Part shown: one piece after another, positions 6,361 to 12,194 of the stretch
How positions within the stretch are numbered: position 1 is the stretch's first letter
Layout of the letters: every line of letters starts with the position of its first letter
From: a bacterium
GTDB lineage: Bacteria; Chloroflexota; Chloroflexia; Thermomicrobiales; UBA6265
Direction: 5' to 3'
Assembly (NCBI GenBank): GCA_029977305.1
Contig: JAPOLF010000040.1
Location: forward strand, 1 to 12,194
Length of the DNA: 12,194 nucleotides
Position numbers and translations under genes: made by a program
The notes under the pieces: generated by a model
The model's database searches: none
What the model saw: the letters and a program-made list of their open reading frames with translations, nothing else
Told to the model about the DNA's origin: nothing

Positions 6361-6389
6361 TTGCGGGCAGGCGTCACGACTCGTAGGCT
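6361..6389 (+). promoter_or_regulatory. Sigma70-like promoter for the D-cysteine desulfhydrase gene
   Basis: TTGCGG at 6361-6366 and TAGGCT at 6384-6389 are 17 bases apart. Transcription would start near 6396, with a ribosome site GGAG at 6425-6428 six bases before ATG 6435. An inverted pair, TCAGAT 6395-6400 and ATCTGA 6414-6419, sits right at and after the predicted start and could be an operator or a leader hairpin. The region is shared with the divergent Cys-rich gene, whose own promoter I cannot place with confidence. Confidence 0.45.
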
Positions 6390-6434
6390 ACACCTCAGAT
6401 GTGAGACCGGCAAATCTGAAGATCGGAGTTTCCC

Positions 6435-7430
6435 ATGGCCCTCGCCACGATGCCCCGAGTGTCCCTATGCGCCTTGCCAACACCGTTGCAGCGGGTGCGC
6501 AATTTCGAGCAGGCGCTCGGATCGGATTCGCCCCGGATCTATGTGAAACGCGACGACTTGACCGGGTTGGCGATGGGCGGGAACAAGGCCCGAAAGCTGG
6601 AATATCTGGTGGCGGATGCGGTGGTGGCCGGGGCGACGGTGCTGATCACCGAAGGCGCGGTGCAGTCGAACCATGCGCGGATGACGGCGGCCGCGGCGGC
6701 CGCAGCCGGCATGAAGAGCGCTCTGGTGCTCGACACGCGCAACGGGGATGCGGTGGCGGGCAACCTGCTCCTGGACCATCTTTTCGGCGCTGAGGTGCAT
6801 CTCGTTGCCGAGCCGGCGGAGCGGGCGGAGAAGATGCTGGCGGTGGCAAAGGCACTCTCCGAGCGCGGGGAGACACCGTATCTCGTGCCGACGGGCGGCA
6901 GCGTGCCGATCGGGGCGACAGGGTATGTGCGGGCGTCGCTCGAGCTTGCTGACCAATTGGTCGAAGCCGGTGAGGCTCCGGTGCGGCTGTATGCGGCCTC
7001 AGGGTCGCTCGGTACGCAGGCGGGGCTGATCGTCGGGGCGGCGATGGTCTCCGCGACCTACGAGGTGCACGGGGTGGCGGTGAGCCATGCATCGTCGCCG
7101 ATGGAGGAGCGGTGCGCGGCGCTCTGCGATGAGACGGCAGCATTGCTCGGGTTGCGGCAGCGATTCTCCGCGAAGGATGTGATCCTCCATCCCCAGTTCG
7201 TCGGGGAGGCGTACGGGATCCGCACCAAGGGCGGGTTGGAGGCGATCCGGTTGCTGGCGCAGACGGAGGGCATCCTGCTCGATCCGGTGTATTCGGCGAA
7301 GGCGATGTCGGGCTTGATCGCGCACGTGCGGGATCACACGATCCGAGCGGACGACGCCGTGGTGTTCTTGCACACGGGGGGATCACCGGCGCTCTTCGCG
7401 CATGGCGAGGCCTTGCTCGTCGAGGCGTAG
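6435..7430 (+). CDS. dcyD: D-cysteine desulfhydrase / ACC deaminase family PLP enzyme
   Basis: A 331-residue cytoplasmic fold-type II PLP enzyme, close in length to the enterobacterial DcyD (about 328). Visible motifs: KRDDLTGLAMGGNKARKLE at 38-55, with K51 the Schiff-base lysine; QSNHARMTAAAA at 77-88, with N79 contacting the cofactor ring; ASGSLGTQAGL at 188-198, the phosphate-binding loop (SGSGGT-like in relatives, here with L for one G); and HTGGSPALF at 313-321. The family degrades D-cysteine to pyruvate, sulfide and ammonia or deaminates 1-aminocyclopropane-1-carboxylate. The sequence alone does not separate these with certainty; D-cysteine desulfhydrase is the more usual role outside plant-associated bacteria. 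ATG 6435 has GGAG six bases upstream. A Cys-rich exported protein is encoded divergently; a link through cysteine or sulfur is only a guess. Confidence 0.85.
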   Translation: MALATMPRVSLCALPTPLQRVRNFEQALGSDSPRIYVKRDDLTGLAMGGNKARKLEYLVADAVVAGATVLITEGAVQSNHARMTAAAAAAAGMKSALVLDTRNGDAVAGNLLLDHLFGAEVHLVAEPAERAEKMLAVAKALSERGETPYLVPTGGSVPIGATGYVRASLELADQLVEAGEAPVRLYAASGSLGTQAGLIVGAAMVSATYEVHGVAVSHASSPMEERCAALCDETAALLGLRQRFSAKDVILHPQFVGEAYGIRTKGGLEAIRLLAQTEGILLDPVYSAKAMSGLIAHVRDHTIRADDAVVFLHTGGSPALFAHGEALLVEA

Positions 7431-7448
7431 TCGACGGCGGCTGTCCCG

Positions 7449-7460
7449 TACACTCAGGGC
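7449..7460 (+). promoter_or_regulatory. -10 element placed for leaderless priA mRNA
   Basis: TACACT at 7449-7454 ends six bases before the priA ATG at 7461, so transcription would begin at or next to the start codon. No Shine-Dalgarno sequence lies at a workable distance: AGGG at 7456-7459 is only one base from the ATG. No good -35 is seen at 16-18 bases upstream, so priA may also be read through from dcyD, which ends 30 bases earlier. Confidence 0.4.
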
Positions 7461-9917
7461 ATGGAAACCTCCCCGCGCTTCGCCGACATCGCCGTTGATG
7501 GCGCACCCGCTGATCTCGGCACCTTCACCTATGGCATCCCCGAGTCGCTTCGCGATCAGGTGATGGTGGGGTCGGTGGTGTGGGTGCCCCTCCGCAAGCA
7601 CTTCGCCCTCGGCGTGGTGCTCGCCGTGCACGCCGAAGAACCCGCGGAGTTCGAGGTGCGACCCATCGCGGCACTGACCGAGCCAGCGGTGGTGGTGCGG
7701 GAAGATCGACTCGCGGTGGCAGCGTGGATGGCGCGGGAGACGGCGGCGTCCCGGTTCTCGTGCATCGAGCCGTTTCTGCCGCCGGGGTTACGGCAGCGGA
7801 CGGTCGAGACAGTGCGATTGGTCAACTCGCTGGCCGCGGCCGAGGGTTTGACACCTGCGCAACGTCGGGTGGTCGAATTGCTTGGGGAGCGTGGGACACT
7901 GCCGATCGAAACGGTGCGGACGATCCTCAAGAGCAGTCTGACATCGGTGATCCCTGCCCTCGAGGATGCGGGGATTGTGGAGCGTGGGATACGCGCCACG
8001 TCGCATGTTCCGTCGCCTCGCGTGCACAAGGTGACGCGGCTCATCACTGCACCGCCGGAGGGTGCTCTGGCGCGCGCCCCGAAGCAGCAGGCGATCATCG
8101 ATGTGCTGATACAGCATGGGCGTACGGTGGGTGCATCGGATGCGGGCCTGGCATCGGCCGTGCTCCTCCGACGCAGTAGGAGTGATCGGGCGGCACTTGC
8201 GGCACTGGTGAAGAAAGGATTCGTGGTCGAGGCTGAGGAACCCGCGCTTCCGCCGGATGCCGAGGAACTTGCGGAGATCGCCATCCCGATGTTGACGCTC
8301 GCGCAAAGCGCGGTCTGGGAGGAACTTGAGCGTCGCCTCGCGACGGGGGAGCGCGGAGGCGTGCTACTCCACGGCGTGACCGGTAGTGGGAAGACGGAGA
8401 TCTACCTGCGGGCGATCGGGTGGTGCCTGCGGCAGGGAAAGGGGGCGATCCTGCTGGTGCCGGAGATCGCGTTGGCGACGCAGATCGTGCGCCGGGTGAC
8501 GGCGCGCTTCCCGGACCGGGTGGCCGTGCTCCACTCCGCCTTGAGTGAGCGGGAGAGGATCGAGAACTGGCACGCGGTGGCGCAGGGGGTGCTGCCCGTG
8601 GTGGTGGGGCCGAGGTCTGCGCTGTTTGCCCCGGTCGACGACCTCGGGGTGATCATCGTCGACGAGGAACATGAGCCGGCGTACAAGCAAGACGCGGAGC
8701 CGCGCTACCACGCGCGAGCGGTCGCGGAGCATCTGGCGGCGCGCGGCGGTGCAGTGGCGGTGCTGGGAAGCGCGACGCCGGCCGTGGAGACCATGTGGCG
8801 CGCACGCAACGGCGCGATCGGGTTGCTCGAGTTGCCGGAGCGCGTCGGGCCGAACCTGTCGGGCGCAGATCCGACCGTGACGGGTGAGGCGTTGGCGCTG
8901 CCCGAGGTGCAGATCGTCGACATGCGGCGGGAGTTGCAGCGCGGCACGATGACCTTGCTGAGCGGACCGCTCACCGAGGCGGTGGCGTCGAGCCTGAACC
9001 GCGGGGAGCAGGCGATGATCCTGCTGAACCGGCGCGGGATGTCGACGATCGTGCTGTGCCGGAGTTGCGGGCACACCCTGAGTTGCCCGCTGTGCGACAT
9101 CCCGTTGGTGTTCCACAGCGACCGCGGGCAGTTGATCTGCCATCGCTGTGACGAGCGTCGGGTGCCGCCGCCACGGTGCACCGAATGCGGGGGCGAACTC
9201 AATTACTTCGGGGCCGGGACGCAGCGGGTGGAGGCGGAGGTGCGCCGCGACTTCCCCGGGGCGCGGGTGCTGCGGTGGGATCAAGACACGGTGCGGGGAT
9301 CGGGTGGGCACGCACGATTGCTGCGACAGGTCGAGGATCACGAGGTGGACATCGTGGTCGGGACGCAGATGATCGCGAAGGGATTGGACTTCCCGCTGGT
9401 GACGACGATCGGGGTGATCAACGCGGACACGATGCTGCACTTGCCGGATTTTCGGAGCGGGGAGCGGACGTTCCAATTGCTGACGCAGGTGGCGGGACGA
9501 GCCGGTCGGCGCGGACCTGGGGCGCGGGTGGTGGTGCAGAGTTACACGCCGGAGCACTACGCAGTGCAGGCAGCATCGCGGCACGACTACGGGGCGTTCT
9601 TCGCTGAGGAGATTGATTTTCGGAAGACACACCGGTACCCGCCGTTCAGCCGGTTGGTGCGCTGGGTGGTGCGGCACGCGGACGAAGCACGTGCGGCGGC
9701 CACCGCGGATGAGTTGGCGCTGGCTTTGGCACGCCACGCACGGGACCGGCGGGTGGAGATCGACATCATGGGACCGGCGCCGGCATTCGCGGCGCGGGTG
9801 CGCGGCGATTACCAATGGCAGGTGATCCTGCGGAGCGATCGGCTGGAGGAGTTGTTGGACGGACTTCCGACGCGGCCGGATTGGATCGTGGATGTCGATC
9901 CGCTGAGCATGCTCTAG
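7461..9917 (+). CDS. priA: Primosomal protein N' (PriA replication-restart helicase)
   Basis: An 818-residue PriA, the 3'-5' DNA helicase that recognises stalled forks and D-loops and reloads the replicative helicase. The N-terminal 3' DNA-end binding domain is at about 1-105 (GTFTYGIP, VVWVPLRKHFALGVV), with a winged-helix-like part up to about 200. Helicase motifs: GVTGSGKTE at 305-313 (Walker A, K311), DEEH at 401-404 (Walker B), GSATPA (motif III) and QVAGRAGR at 676-683 (motif VI). Eight zinc-binding cysteines are at 533, 536, 542, 545, 560, 563, 573 and 576, with exactly the spacing I know from E. coli PriA (3-6-3-15-3-10-3). The GTQMIAKGLDFP motif and the C-terminal domain are intact. 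Some bacterial PriA proteins lose ATPase motifs; this one keeps them all. The protein is longer than E. coli PriA (732), mainly in the region before the helicase. Confidence 0.97.
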   Translation: METSPRFADIAVDGAPADLGTFTYGIPESLRDQVMVGSVVWVPLRKHFALGVVLAVHAEEPAEFEVRPIAALTEPAVVVREDRLAVAAWMARETAASRFSCIEPFLPPGLRQRTVETVRLVNSLAAAEGLTPAQRRVVELLGERGTLPIETVRTILKSSLTSVIPALEDAGIVERGIRATSHVPSPRVHKVTRLITAPPEGALARAPKQQAIIDVLIQHGRTVGASDAGLASAVLLRRSRSDRAALAALVKKGFVVEAEEPALPPDAEELAEIAIPMLTLAQSAVWEELERRLATGERGGVLLHGVTGSGKTEIYLRAIGWCLRQGKGAILLVPEIALATQIVRRVTARFPDRVAVLHSALSERERIENWHAVAQGVLPVVVGPRSALFAPVDDLGVIIVDEEHEPAYKQDAEPRYHARAVAEHLAARGGAVAVLGSATPAVETMWRARNGAIGLLELPERVGPNLSGADPTVTGEALALPEVQIVDMRRELQRGTMTLLSGPLTEAVASSLNRGEQAMILLNRRGMSTIVLCRSCGHTLSCPLCDIPLVFHSDRGQLICHRCDERRVPPPRCTECGGELNYFGAGTQRVEAEVRRDFPGARVLRWDQDTVRGSGGHARLLRQVEDHEVDIVVGTQMIAKGLDFPLVTTIGVINADTMLHLPDFRSGERTFQLLTQVAGRAGRRGPGARVVVQSYTPEHYAVQAASRHDYGAFFAEEIDFRKTHRYPPFSRLVRWVVRHADEARAAATADELALALARHARDRRVEIDIMGPAPAFAARVRGDYQWQVILRSDRLEELLDGLPTRPDWIVDVDPLSML

Positions 9918-9946
9918 CGACGGTGCCGAGGGCTGTCGGGGCGTGG

Positions 9947-9990
9947 CATACTGCACGGCGTATTGACCGGATTGTTGTGCCACAGAGGAG
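9947..9990 (+). promoter_or_regulatory. Probable -10 element and ribosome site of the lipoprotein gene
   Basis: CATACT at 9947-9952, in the same context (CATACTGC) as the xdhC promoter, lies in the 81-base gap after priA; the -35 position 17 bases upstream (TGCCGA, 9924-9929) is weak. GAGGAG at 9985-9990 sits 8 bases before ATG 9999 and fixes that start. The lipoprotein-def pair probably has this promoter of its own. Confidence 0.4.
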
Positions 9991-9998
9991 CCATTCCG

Positions 9999-10439
9999 AT
10001 GAAACTCGTCGCCTCAACCGCTGCTCGCGTTGCCCTGGTGGGCGTTGCGTCATCGCTGCTGCTCGCTGCATGCGGTGACACGCCGAAGGAAGAGGGCGTG
10101 GCGGAGATGGTCTCCACGGCAGCGGTCGAGGTGATGGCCTCGCCTGCCGGGGTGGAGGCGATCATCGCCGAGAACACCGCGACGGTCGCGATCAAGGATG
10201 GGAAGATCGAGCCGAAGACGGTTGAGGCGCTGCTGGGCAAGCCGTTCACCTTGGTGGTGACGGGTGACGGCACCGAGCACACGTTGGCGATCGACACCTT
10301 CGTGGATGGCGAGACGGTGGCTGCCACGGGCGACACGGAGATCCAGTTCGACGTCGACGGGGCAGGTGGCGAGTACACCATCACCATCGATGGCAAGGAC
10401 GCCGGGACGTTCACCGCAAGCGAGGCGGGCGGGGCGTAG
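9999..10439 (+). CDS. Small lipoprotein with cupredoxin-like domain
   Basis: A 146-residue exported lipoprotein. The signal peptide MKLVASTAARVALVGVASS is followed by a lipobox LLAAC, with C25 as the lipidated cysteine. ATG 9999 is set by GAGGAG 8 bases upstream; a GTG-type start at 9963 would place residues before the signal and is rejected. After a spacer (about 26-60, low complexity, Ala/Glu/Val-rich), residues about 61-140 read like a small beta-sandwich of the cupredoxin type (EfeO/plastocyanin-like). TLVVTGDGTEHTLAIDTF at 84-101 resembles the strand carrying the first copper-ligand histidine (H94), and GGEYTITIDGKDAGTF at 123-138 the last strands. The usual second set of ligands (Cys, His, Met) is missing, so copper binding is doubtful. 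The function is unknown. It sits between priA and def and ends 4 bases before def, so the two are probably co-transcribed. Confidence 0.7.
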   Translation: MKLVASTAARVALVGVASSLLLAACGDTPKEEGVAEMVSTAAVEVMASPAGVEAIIAENTATVAIKDGKIEPKTVEALLGKPFTLVVTGDGTEHTLAIDTFVDGETVAATGDTEIQFDVDGAGGEYTITIDGKDAGTFTASEAGGA

Positions 10440-10443
10440 ACGG

Positions 10444-10953
10444 ATGGCGTTGCTCGACATCATCCTGGAGGGCGATCCGCGGCTACGGCAGAGAGCCAGC
10501 CGGATTCGCACCGTGGACCCCTCGATCCGTCGGCTCGCGCATGACATGCGGGAGACGATGCTGGATGCCCCGGGTGTCGGGCTTGCTGCGCCGCAGGTGG
10601 GCATCCTGTTGCGGATGGTGACGATCTACCTGCCAGCGGACTTCGAGAAGGACGGCGAACCTGAGCACGACTACACCCTGCTCAACCCGGAGATCGTCAA
10701 GGCCGAAGGTCGGGTGATGGGGTACGAGGGGTGTTTGAGCATCCCGAATTGGACGGGCGAGGTACCGCGCGCGAAGCGGCTCACCCTGAAGGCGATGGAC
10801 CTCGAGGGGAAACAGGTGCGGCTGAAGCTCGACGGGTGGATCGCACGGGTGGCGCAACACGAACTTGACCACCTCGACGGGATCTTGTTCATCGACCGCG
10901 TCGAGGACAAGTCGACGATCCAAGAGATTCCCGACGAGGACGACGAGGAGTAG
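10444..10953 (+). CDS. def: Peptide deformylase
   Basis: A 169-residue metalloenzyme that removes the formyl group from the initiator methionine of new proteins at the ribosome exit. All three family motifs are present: GVGLAAPQ at 44-51, EGCLS at 95-99 with the metal ligand C97, and HELDH at 139-143 with the two histidine ligands and catalytic E140. Length is typical. The C-terminus is very acidic (IPDEDDEE). ATG 10444 follows the lipoprotein stop by 4 bases, with only a weak G-rich ribosome site, so translation is likely coupled. The usual partner fmt (methionyl-tRNA formyltransferase) is not next to it: the next gene is convergent gmk. Confidence 0.96.
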   Translation: MALLDIILEGDPRLRQRASRIRTVDPSIRRLAHDMRETMLDAPGVGLAAPQVGILLRMVTIYLPADFEKDGEPEHDYTLLNPEIVKAEGRVMGYEGCLSIPNWTGEVPRAKRLTLKAMDLEGKQVRLKLDGWIARVAQHELDHLDGILFIDRVEDKSTIQEIPDEDDEE

Positions 10954-10962
10954 CGCGCACCG

Positions 10963-10979
10963 ACCCTCGGCTAGAGGGT
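10963..10979. terminator. Short bidirectional hairpin between def and gmk
   Basis: ACCCTC at 10963-10968 and GAGGGT at 10974-10979 form a six-pair stem around a five-base loop, in the gap between the convergent def and gmk genes. It overlaps the gmk stop codon (minus-strand TAG, 10971-10973). It is short and lacks a U tract on either side, so it is a weak candidate for shared termination. Confidence 0.35.
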
Positions 10980-11618
10980 GACCTCGTCCGTGGTGAGGCG
11001 GAAGCGCTCGGCGTCGACGATCGAGAGAATGTCCTCGACGGCACGCTCGACACGGTCGGATTCGTTGAAGACCACATAGTCGAACTTGAGCGCGCTGGTG
11101 AGTTCTTTGCTGGCGGTGCTGAAGCGCTGCAGAAGGACGTCGGGATCTTCGGTCTTGCGGTGGCGCAGGCGCTGGAGGAGCGATCCCATCGACTCCGGGG
11201 CGAGGAAGATCAGGGTAGCCTTGGGCGCGAGGGTGTGGATGGATTCGGCACCTTGGACGTCGACCTTGACGAAGGCATCCTGCCCGCGCATCAGGGCCGC
11301 GCGGATAGGGCTCTTGGGAACGCCGTAGTGATTGCCGTAGACGACCGCCGACTCGAGGAACTCGTTCTCGGCGAGGCGCTCGGTGAAGGCTTCCGGGGTC
11401 ATGAAGTAGTAGTGGACGCCGTCAATCTCGCCAGGGCGGCGAGGACGAGTGGTGGCGGTCACCGCGAAGTAGGCCTCCGGCAGGCGCTCGCGCAGGACCT
11501 CGATGACCGTGTCCTTGCCGACACCGCTTGGCCCGGAGATCACGAACAGCTTCGGTTTGCGCAGGGCGCGAAGGTGCGCGATCAGCTCGTCTGCGTGTTC
11601 TCCGAGCTGGTCGTTCAC
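10971..11618 (-). CDS. gmk: Guanylate kinase
   Basis: A 215-residue GMP kinase (ATP + GMP to ADP + GDP) of the nucleotide pathway. Visible parts: GPSGVGKDT at 29-37 (P-loop), TTRPRRPGE and DGVHYYFM (GMP-binding region), FLESAVVYGNHYGVPK (family signature), VDVQGA and LIFLAPES. The start is uncertain. GTG 11618 has AAGGAG at 11630-11635, with 11 bases between, and gives a normal-length enzyme. A GTG at 11654 would add 12 residues but has no clear ribosome site. The enzyme carries a short N-terminal extension of about 22 residues before the first strand (KPKLFVISG). It is convergent with def and divergent from the rqcH gene. Confidence 0.95.
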   Translation of the reverse strand: MNDQLGEHADELIAHLRALRKPKLFVISGPSGVGKDTVIEVLRERLPEAYFAVTATTRPRRPGEIDGVHYYFMTPEAFTERLAENEFLESAVVYGNHYGVPKSPIRAALMRGQDAFVKVDVQGAESIHTLAPKATLIFLAPESMGSLLQRLRHRKTEDPDVLLQRFSTASKELTSALKFDYVVFNESDRVERAVEDILSIVDAERFRLTTDEVTL

Positions 11619-11654
11619 GTTGGCCGTCGCTCCTTCACCGTCGCCGGAATACAC

Positions 11655-11764
11655 TGTGTCCGTCGCACCTAGTGTGCCGTGGGGGATCGGTCGGCGCTAG
11701 TGGGGAAATGGGTACCCCGGTAACCATTCGTACAGGGATGGCGATGGGAGAACTGGGGTGATCG
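11655..11764. promoter_or_regulatory. Divergent gmk / rqcH control region
   Basis: The gap between the divergent genes. On the minus strand CACACT (11671-11676) is a -10-like element for gmk, similar to others in the window, without a good -35. For rqcH, TACAGG near 11731 is a weak -10 candidate, and GGGGTGATC at 11756-11764 directly before the GTG start resembles an extended Shine-Dalgarno sequence, although its spacing is short. A partly symmetric GGTACC/GGTAACC pair lies at 11711-11726. Confidence 0.35.
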
Positions 11765-12194
11765 GTGTTTGACGTCCTGACGATCGCGGCGGTGGCCGAT
11801 GAATTGGCGGATCGGCTGCTCGATGGGCGGATCCAGCGGATCGGGCTGGTGGATCGGCGGACGATCGCGGCCGAGGTGTACGCCGCAGGCAGTCGGCATT
11901 TTCTGCTGGCGAGCGCGGACGATCGGCAAGCCGGGATCCATCTGACCTCGGCGATGACCTCATTGGATGCGGAGCTGATCACCCCGTTCGGGCTGTTGCT
12001 GCGGAAGTACGCGCGGGGCGGAGTGATCGTCGGGATCGAGCAACCGCCGATGGAGCGGACGATGCGGCTCACGATCGCGAAGCGCATGCACGAGCGGGGC
12101 GATCGTGACGGTGGAGCTGAGGATGCCCAGGCCGAAGAGGAAGACGCGGACGACGGGGAGGGGGCGATCAACGCGACGTTCGTGCACGTGCAGG
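11765..12194 (+). CDS. rqcH: RqcH / NFACT-family ribosome quality control protein, N-terminal part (partial)
   Basis: An open frame from GTG 11765 to the end of the window (143 residues, no stop). The start MFDVLTIAAVADELADRL, followed by GRIQRIGLVDRRTIAAEVY, HFLLASADDRQAGIHLT and ITPFGLLLRKYARGG, is the NFACT-N domain of the RqcH/Rqc2/FbpA family. Bacterial RqcH binds the obstructed 50S subunit with peptidyl-tRNA and adds C-terminal alanine tails to stalled chains. After RLTIAKRM (about 101-108) there is an acidic Glu/Asp/Ala insertion (about 110-133), where the family normally continues straight to a VELMG-type strand. This looks like a loop insertion rather than a frameshift, since the reading resumes with INATFVHVQ. 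The catalytic and HhH/coiled-coil parts are outside the window. Confidence 0.85.
   Translation, partial: MFDVLTIAAVADELADRLLDGRIQRIGLVDRRTIAAEVYAAGSRHFLLASADDRQAGIHLTSAMTSLDAELITPFGLLLRKYARGGVIVGIEQPPMERTMRLTIAKRMHERGDRDGGAEDAQAEEEDADDGEGAINATFVHVQ

Noticed and set aside
6068..6793. 241-residue plus-strand frame spanning the Cys-rich gene start and dcyD start
   Set aside because: It crosses two supported genes and their shared promoter region and shows no family motif.
8364..9983. 539-residue open frame on the minus strand inside priA
   Set aside because: It is antisense to the PriA helicase and zinc domains; composition is His/Arg/Pro/Gln-rich with no recognisable fold, so it is a high-GC shadow.
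1..12194. CRISPR array, insertion sequence, prophage or tRNA gene
   Set aside because: I found no regularly spaced repeats, transposase-like frame, phage gene or tRNA-like cloverleaf; nearly all sequence is accounted for by the listed genes.

Overview
The window is high-GC bacterial DNA with tightly packed genes, many GTG starts and ATGA stop/start overlaps. The gene set points to Chloroflexota, most likely Thermomicrobia or relatives. It combines molybdo-hydroxylase (CO dehydrogenase-type) accessory genes, a twin-arginine-exported Cys-rich protein of a kind I associate with that group, RqcH, PriA, peptide deformylase and guanylate kinase. The taxonomic call is inference from gene content; no rRNA or other marker is present.

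Left part (1-4142, + strand): a maturation module for a molybdenum hydroxylase of the CO/xanthine dehydrogenase family. In order: the end of a CoxD/MoxR-type AAA+ ATPase, a CoxE-type VWA protein, a GNAT acetyltransferase, a short stand-alone XdhC/CoxI N-terminal domain protein, a two-domain XdhC protein, and a MocA-type molybdopterin cytidylyltransferase. Several genes overlap by ATGA, and a good sigma70-like promoter lies just before the first XdhC gene. The enzyme's structural subunits are not in the window and may lie upstream. A strong hairpin overlaps the stop codon of the last gene.

Middle part (4176-7430): on the - strand, a class III aminotransferase resembling glutamate-1-semialdehyde aminomutase, and a small Tat-exported protein with 24 cysteines and an internal 32-residue duplication. 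Divergent from the latter, on the + strand, is a D-cysteine desulfhydrase-family enzyme with a good promoter.

Right part (7461-12194): housekeeping genes. priA (possibly read from a leaderless mRNA), a small cupredoxin-like lipoprotein and def are on the + strand. gmk is convergent with def on the - strand. The start of an rqcH/NFACT gene diverges from gmk and runs off the window. priA, def, gmk and rqcH belong to one well-known Firmicutes cluster (yloA-gmk-rpoZ-coaBC-priA-def-fmt), seen here rearranged and with a lipoprotein inserted.

I see no rRNA, tRNA, insertion sequence, CRISPR array or prophage gene. No gene-free stretch exceeds about 190 bases. The least explained items are the Cys-rich Tat protein, the split/duplicated XdhC pair with an embedded acetyltransferase, and the lipoprotein between priA and def.
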